DNA of 7,216 nt from an uncultured Pedobacter sp. (GTDB lineage Bacteria; Bacteroidota; Bacteroidia; Sphingobacteriales; Sphingobacteriaceae), in the NCBI GenBank assembly GCA_946478755.1, contig CAMLDJ010000278.1, positions 1 through 7,216 on the forward strand. Reading direction: 5' to 3'. The translations under genes and the position numbers were made by a program. Of this stretch, positions 6,148 to 7,216 are shown piece after piece; position 1 is the stretch's first letter; the number at the start of each line of letters is the position of its first letter. Below the pieces are notes generated by a model. The model did no database searches and was not told the origin of the DNA. It saw only the letters and a program-made list of their open reading frames with translations.

Positions 6148-6186
6148 GCGGGGGATGGTCGGAAGGACTATCCTCCGCTTTTTTTT
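6148..6186 (+). terminator. Strong intrinsic terminator, plus strand
   Basis: GCGGGGGATGGTC (6148-6160) pairs with GACTATCCTCCGC (6166-6178) over 13 bp including two G-U pairs, with a 5-nt GGAAG loop, followed at once by eight T residues (6179-6186). This is a textbook Rho-independent terminator for plus-strand transcription; the minus strand has no T-run after the stem. No plus-strand gene lies between 4197 and this point, all genes there being on the other strand, so it ends either a small RNA, a micropeptide transcript, or antisense read-through. Confidence 0.88.
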
Positions 6187-6232
6187 GAAAATTGCCGGCA
6201 CTAGAGCATGGCAATACGGTTCTATAGCACTA

Positions 6233-6263
6233 TTTGTCATGAACAGGTGAATAATTATGTTTC
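6233..6263 (+). promoter_or_regulatory. Candidate sigma-ABfr promoter of the GNAT gene
   Basis: TTTG (6233-6236), a 19-bp spacer and TATGTTTC (6256-6263) match the Bacteroidota -33/-7 pattern TTTG-N19-21-TAnnTTTG at all but the last base. It lies 47 bp after the plus-strand terminator and would give a leader of about 130 nt before the acetyltransferase start. This is the best promoter match in the window, but is based on pattern alone. Confidence 0.4.
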
Positions 6264-6391
6264 GTTTAGTTCTGAAAAAACAGCAACTAAAAAGTATTCA
6301 GCTCAATAAATAGGGATTTACCCATCAAATTCATTAATTTAGAATAAGCAAGCTGGCAATAGTAAAACCGGCAAGGGATTAGCTAAATAAT

Positions 6392-6396
6392 AAGGA
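6392..6396 (+). promoter_or_regulatory. AAGGA ribosome-binding-like site deciding the GNAT start
   Basis: AAGGA ends one base before the ATG at 6398, too close for normal pairing, but 10 bases before the in-frame ATG at 6407 (Met4). If used, it favours initiation at 6407 and a 237-residue product. Bacteroidota often start without a Shine-Dalgarno, so both starts remain possible. Confidence 0.3.
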
Positions 6397-6397
6397 A

Positions 6398-7120
6398 ATG
6401 AAAATAATGGTGATTAAAACCTCATTAGCAGAGATCAGTGCCTTACAGAAATTGTTCCTTGCGGAGAGCCCCTTTCAATTCGTTTATCATAAAACTCATG
6501 CCGCAGGATGGGCAGATACCTATCTGTTTACTATAGATGGTATGCAGGTTGGTTATGCTGCAGTCTGGGGTAAGGACAGACGCGAGGACAGGGATGCCGT
6601 ATTTGAGTTTTATCTGTTAAAACCGTTTCGCAAGTTAACTGACAAGATCTTTTCTGAATTTCAAAAAAGTTCGGGTGTTAAATATATTGAGTGTCAGACC
6701 AATGATCCTTTGTTAAGTGCTATTCTTTTTGACCGGACGGTTAACATCAACGTACAGTCGATATTGTTTGAAGACAGCTTTGAGACCAAATTAAAAATAG
6801 CCCATACTATCTTAAGAAAAAATGACAGTAAAGATGAAGAACCGGATTATGTGCTGGAAGAGAACGGAAATATTGTTGCCAGCGGTGGCTATGTGTGGAA
6901 TTATAACTTTCCTTTCATCGATATGTACTATGAAGTGGTGGAGAGTCATCGGCAAAGGGGCTTCGGTAGCCTGATTGCACAGGAATTGAAAAAGGAGGCA
7001 TATCGCATGAACAGAATCCCCGCGGCCAGATGTAATATCAGCAATAAGGCCTCAAAAGCTACATTGTTAAAAGCTGGAATGTGTATTTGCGGTCATATTT
7101 TGATAGGTAAACTCGCGTAA
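6398..7120 (+). CDS. Tandem GNAT-family N-acetyltransferase
   Basis: The 240-residue cytosolic product appears to hold two GNAT modules. The C-terminal one is catalytic-looking: strand NIVASGGYVWNYN (158-170), then IDMYYEVVESHRQRGFGSLI (174-193) with the acetyl-CoA pyrophosphate loop R185-x-x-G188-x-G190, followed by helix AQELKKEAYRMN and the RIPAARCNISNKASKATLLKAG stretch (206-227) whose Asn213 and Asn216 are typical of GNAT strand 5 and helix 4. The N-terminal half (MQVGYAAVWG at 49-58, FEFYLL at 69-74, YIECQTNDPLL at 96-106) resembles a degenerate GNAT module without the CoA loop. Such enzymes transfer acetyl from acetyl-CoA to amines, but the substrate cannot be read from sequence. Start is 6398 or 6407. 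It stands alone behind its own candidate promoter. Confidence 0.85.
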   Translation: MKIMVIKTSLAEISALQKLFLAESPFQFVYHKTHAAGWADTYLFTIDGMQVGYAAVWGKDRREDRDAVFEFYLLKPFRKLTDKIFSEFQKSSGVKYIECQTNDPLLSAILFDRTVNINVQSILFEDSFETKLKIAHTILRKNDSKDEEPDYVLEENGNIVASGGYVWNYNFPFIDMYYEVVESHRQRGFGSLIAQELKKEAYRMNRIPAARCNISNKASKATLLKAGMCICGHILIGKLA

Positions 7121-7183
7121 CACGGCCCGAGGCAAAGTGGAACTAGAAGTAACTTCATCTAATATGATTAACTTTACATTTAT

Positions 7184-7216
7184 ATGGAAGGTTTAAGAAG
7201 ACGCTTTAAATTAAGG
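7184..7216 (+). CDS. Possible start of a further gene, cut by window edge
   Basis: An ATG at 7184 opens 11 codons (MEGLRRRFKLR) that remain open at the window end. The preceding DNA (7160-7183) is AT-rich with TAACTTTA and TACATTTA, each seven of eight to the -7 consensus, as expected before a Bacteroidota gene. Eleven codons are too few to recognise a product, and a chance open frame of this size is common. Confidence 0.25.
   Translation, partial: MEGLRRRFKLR

Larger units (their letters stand above)
5915..6397. other. 483-bp intergenic region with orphan terminator and promoter
   Basis: No protein gene of normal size fits here on either strand. The region is AT-rich and contains, left to right: the start region of the minus-strand small membrane protein; a 28-codon plus-strand frame at 5989-6075; a strong plus-strand terminator (6148-6186); a 33-codon plus-strand frame at 6208-6309; and a promoter-like element (6233-6263) for the acetyltransferase gene. 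The two short frames have no recognisable ribosome site or similarity and overlap nothing; I do not annotate them as genes. Confidence 0.6.

Noticed and set aside
6208..6309. 33-codon plus-strand frame after the terminator
   Set aside because: It has no ribosome site, no recognisable composition or motif, and overlaps the better-supported promoter candidate at 6233-6263; likely chance.

Overview
The window looks like chromosomal DNA from a member of the Bacteroidota, most likely a soil or environmental Chitinophagaceae/Sphingobacteriaceae-type bacterium. The evidence is a secreted GH92 mannosidase, moderately AT-rich DNA, start codons mostly lacking a Shine-Dalgarno sequence, and promoter-like TTTG / TAnnTTTG elements. 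Genus-level placement is inference. There is no sign of phage, insertion sequence, CRISPR, tRNA or rRNA.

Layout. 1-1944 (minus) is the first 648 codons of a secreted GH92 alpha-mannosidase-type enzyme whose C-terminus lies beyond the left edge. A 115-bp divergent intergenic region (1945-2059) separates it from a plus-strand series and carries a striking pair of AAACATGTTT-type palindromes 22 bp apart. The plus-strand series is yjbQ (2060-2488), an exported class A beta-lactamase-fold serine hydrolase (2537-3424) and a seven-helix CREST/alkaline-ceramidase-like membrane protein (3493-4197). Converging on it, with a 17-bp tail-to-tail overlap, is a minus-strand pair: an exported metallo-beta-lactamase-fold hydrolase (5601-4843) followed 2 bp later by a two-domain VOC (glyoxalase-fold) protein (4840-4181). 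A small two-helix membrane protein (5914-5687, minus) sits upstream of that pair. The 483-bp gap 5915-6397 has no convincing protein gene but holds a strong plus-strand intrinsic terminator (6148-6186) with no annotated gene in front of it, then a good Bacteroidota-type promoter (6233-6263) for a tandem-GNAT acetyltransferase (6398-7120). A possible further gene may begin at 7184 and leave the right edge.

How the genes relate. Most look like housekeeping or accessory metabolic genes with no single shared pathway. The only tight coupling is the MBL-VOC pair. yjbQ and the serine hydrolase are close enough (48 bp) to be co-transcribed. No obvious defence, biosynthetic or mobile system is present. 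The observations most worth following are the Gln in place of the usual catalytic acid in the GH92 enzyme, the paired palindromes before yjbQ, the bacterial ceramidase-like protein with apparent metal-site residues, and the orphan terminator in the 5915-6397 gap.
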